Below, piece after piece: positions 6,804 through 7,981 of a DNA stretch of 7,981 nt. Position 1 is the stretch's first letter. The number at the start of each line of letters is the position of its first letter. The notes below the pieces were generated by a model. The model saw only the letters and a list, made by a program, of their open reading frames with translations, was not told the origin of the DNA and did not search any database. The DNA is from an uncultured bacterium (GTDB taxonomy: Bacteria > Verrucomicrobiota > Verrucomicrobiia > Opitutales > Intestinicryptomonadaceae): contig CAJMOT010000105.1 of the NCBI GenBank assembly GCA_905214995.1, positions 1 through 7,981 of the forward strand, written 5' to 3'. A program made the position numbers and the translations under genes.

Positions 6804-7751
6804 ATGAAATTTTCCGACAAAATTTACGTCGCGGGCAGCGGCGGCATGGTCGGCTCGGCGATAGAGAGGGCGCTGCGCGCCGCCGGATACGAAAACGTCA
6901 TCGGCAGGACGCACCGCGAGCTCGACCTCGCCAACCAGGCGCAGACGCTCGAATTTTTCATGGACGAAAAGCCGGACGTCGCCGTGATAGCCGCGGCGAA
7001 AGTCGGCGGCATATACGCCAACGCCGCGTACCCCGCGGAGTTTATCGAAGTCAACCTCGCAATCGCGCTAAACACGATAACGGCGGCGCGCAAGGCGGGC
7101 GTAAAAAGGCTGCTCTACCTCGGAAGCACCTGCATCTACCCGCGCATGGCCCCCCAGCCGATACCCGAGAGCGCGCTGCTCACGGGCCCGCTCGAAAAAA
7201 CGAACGAGGGGTACGCGATAGCGAAAATCGCGGGGCTGAAACTATGCGAATTTTTCCGCAGGCAATACGGGCTCTGCTACCACAGCGCGATGCCCACCAA
7301 CCTCTATGGAGAGGGCGACAACTACCACGAAAAGAACTCGCACGTTTTGCCAGCCCTAATCCGCCGCTTCCACGAGGCAAAGGAAAAGGGGCTCGAAAAA
7401 GTCGAGCTGTGGGGTACTGGGTCGCCGCTGAGGGAATTTCTGCACGTCGACGACCTCGCCGGCGCGTGCGTAATGCTGCTGAATCTCGACAACCCGCCCG
7501 ACCTCGTAAACCTCGGCAGCGGCGAGGAAGTGACCATCGCGGAGCTCGCGAACATCGTGGCGGAGACGGTGGGATATAAGGGCGAAATAACGCGCGACCT
7601 CTCAAAGCCCGACGGCACCCCGCGCAAACTCTGCGACACTTCCCTGCTCCGCTCGCTCGGATGGAAGCCCAAATACGACATCCGCTCGGGCGTAGCCGCC
7701 GCCTACAAAAGCTTCAAGGAAGAGCTCGCATCCGGCAAAATCAGAATGTAG
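6804..7751 (+). CDS. fcl: GDP-L-fucose synthase (GDP-4-keto-6-deoxymannose 3,5-epimerase/4-reductase)
   Basis: This 315-residue enzyme (also called WcaG; E. coli 321 aa) epimerises C3 and C5 of the Gmd product and reduces C4 with NADPH to give GDP-L-fucose. The nucleotide-binding motif AGSGGMVG (Gly11, Gly14, Gly17) is at the N-terminus. All residues known to act in the E. coli enzyme are seen: Ser108 and Cys110 in GSTCIYP, Tyr137 and Lys141 in GYAIAK, and His180 in KNSHVLPALIRR. The PTNLYGEGDNY and REFLHVDDLA segments are typical of the family. It starts 4 nt after the gmd stop, so it shares the gmd transcript. A GGAGG lies 18 bases before the ATG, too far for a normal ribosome site, so coupling to gmd translation is likely. 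No glycosyltransferase is in the window to show where the fucose goes. Confidence 0.97.
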   Translation: MKFSDKIYVAGSGGMVGSAIERALRAAGYENVIGRTHRELDLANQAQTLEFFMDEKPDVAVIAAAKVGGIYANAAYPAEFIEVNLAIALNTITAARKAGVKRLLYLGSTCIYPRMAPQPIPESALLTGPLEKTNEGYAIAKIAGLKLCEFFRRQYGLCYHSAMPTNLYGEGDNYHEKNSHVLPALIRRFHEAKEKGLEKVELWGTGSPLREFLHVDDLAGACVMLLNLDNPPDLVNLGSGEEVTIAELANIVAETVGYKGEITRDLSKPDGTPRKLCDTSLLRSLGWKPKYDIRSGVAAAYKSFKEELASGKIRM

Positions 7752-7753
7752 TC

Positions 7754-7816
7754 AAAAAAAAATGGCGCAGGGCGGCAACGCCGCTTCCATATGAAGGGAA
7801 AGCGCAAACTGCGCCA
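7754..7816 (-). terminator. Intrinsic terminator for leftward transcription, with branched stem
   Basis: On the minus strand TGGCGCAG (7816-7809) pairs perfectly with CTGCGCCA (7770-7763), and the stem is followed directly by nine T (7762-7754). The 38 bases enclosed can form two more hairpins: GAAG/CTTC around CATAT (7784-7796), and CGCC/GGCG (7771-7782) or the alternative GCGGC/GCCGC. The result is a three-way junction rather than a plain hairpin. The T tract begins 2 bases after the fcl stop, so it ends a transcript arriving from the right. On the plus strand no T tract follows, so it is not an obvious terminator for fcl. Confidence 0.7.
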
Positions 7817-7932
7817 GCCATAAAAGGGGGTCCGCCCATTATGGCGATTGTTCCGCAATTCGCCTATCCCCACGCTTTCCGGAGTTCGTTTCACAAAACC
7901 CCAGCTTCCCCGATTTGGCGCAATGCAAACGA
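7754..7932 (-). ncRNA. Candidate structured small RNA (about 180 nt), unidentified
   Basis: A leftward transcript started by the promoter-like pair at 7939-7967 and ended at T9 (7754) would be about 180 nt. Its sequence is rich in self-complementarity. GCCATAA/TTATGGC (7845-7839 with 7823-7817) has an inner GGG/CCC. An overlapping CAATTCGCC arm pairs with GGCGATTG, one base bulged (7856-7864 with 7843-7850). GTTTTGTGAAAC forms a small hairpin (7899-7888). ATTGCGCCA (7924-7916) can close the whole domain with TGGCGCAGT (7816-7808), competing with the terminator stem. I compared it from memory with 6S, SRP, tmRNA and RNase P RNA and see none of their signatures. It could instead be the 3' region of a gene beyond the window. 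Confidence 0.35.
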
Positions 7933-7980
7933 AAGCTTATTTTATCCGAAGCGCAGCGAGGTTATAAAATAAGGCTTTCG
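7930..7980. repeat. Long palindrome, 16-bp arms
   Basis: CGAAAGCTTATTTTAT at 7930-7945 is the reverse complement of 7964-7980 with one extra G in the right arm, around an 18-base loop (7946-7963). The arms join a GC-containing outer 7 bp to an A/T-only inner 9 bp. It lies at the right edge of the window, so what follows is unseen. It could be a repeat element, a transcription-stop structure or a regulatory site; a promoter-like pair for the minus strand lies within it. Confidence 0.65.
7939..7967 (-). promoter_or_regulatory. Candidate promoter inside the palindrome
   Basis: On the minus strand TTATAA (7967-7962, 4 of 6 to the -35) and TAAAAT (7944-7939, 5 of 6 to the -10) are exactly 17 bases apart. 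Transcription would start near 7932 and run toward the T9 terminator at 7754. The A/T-only arms of the palindrome make chance matches easy, so this is tentative. Confidence 0.35.
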
Positions 7981-7981
7981 G

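Noticed and set aside
7703..7894. 63-codon minus-strand frame across the T9 terminator
   Set aside because: It would have to be translated through a strong terminator and into the antisense of fcl; no family resemblance.
7841..7972. 43-codon open frame on the plus strand ending in the palindrome
   Set aside because: It has no ribosome site, runs through hairpin arms and the palindrome, and matches nothing I know; chance is more likely.
1..7981. CRISPR array, insertion sequence, phage genes or rRNA
   Set aside because: I saw no regularly spaced repeats, transposase or integrase motifs, phage proteins or rRNA sequence anywhere in the window.

Overview
The window is 7,981 bases of GC-rich coding DNA broken by short AT-rich promoter zones. 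It looks like chromosome from an anaerobic, probably Gram-negative bacterium: it carries class III (oxygen-sensitive) ribonucleotide reductase, GDP-L-fucose synthesis and an exported beta-propeller protein. None of the five protein starts has a usable Shine-Dalgarno sequence. That would fit groups such as the Verrucomicrobiota/PVC or Bacteroidota, but I cannot assign a phylum from the sequence alone.

Left part (minus strand, read right to left): a promoter-like pair near 2837-2865 leads into a cobalamin (B12) riboswitch at 2653-2822. A leader of about 160 nt with several hairpins and a T8 tract follows, then nrdD (start 2493, stop 106) and, 2 nt later, the first 34 codons of nrdG, which runs off the left edge. 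The arrangement predicts that the B12-independent, glycyl-radical ribonucleotide reductase and its activase are shut down when adenosylcobalamin is plentiful. That in turn predicts a B12-dependent class II enzyme (NrdJ) elsewhere in the genome.

Middle: about 400 bases with no convincing gene (2866-3272) contain a perfect 8-bp inverted repeat and an imperfect 17-base direct repeat. Next on the minus strand are a strong intrinsic terminator, a complete tRNA-Tyr(GUA) with encoded CCA, and a likely promoter for it. Upstream of these on the same strand is a 694-residue secreted protein built of LVIVD-type beta-propeller repeats, function unknown. It is divergent from the next operon, and the 97-base gap holds back-to-back promoter-like sequences placed so close to the start codons that both mRNAs may be leaderless or nearly so.

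Right part (plus strand): gmd and fcl, 4 nt apart, form a two-gene operon that turns GDP-mannose into GDP-L-fucose, presumably for a fucosylated surface glycan. Downstream, 7754-7981 has no convincing protein gene but is densely structured. Read on the minus strand it has a promoter-like pair inside a long palindrome, about 180 nt of self-complementary sequence, and a hairpin ending in T9. This is a candidate small RNA, or the structured 3' end of a convergent gene. The B12-controlled nrdDG operon and this unexplained RNA-like segment are the two most interesting points.
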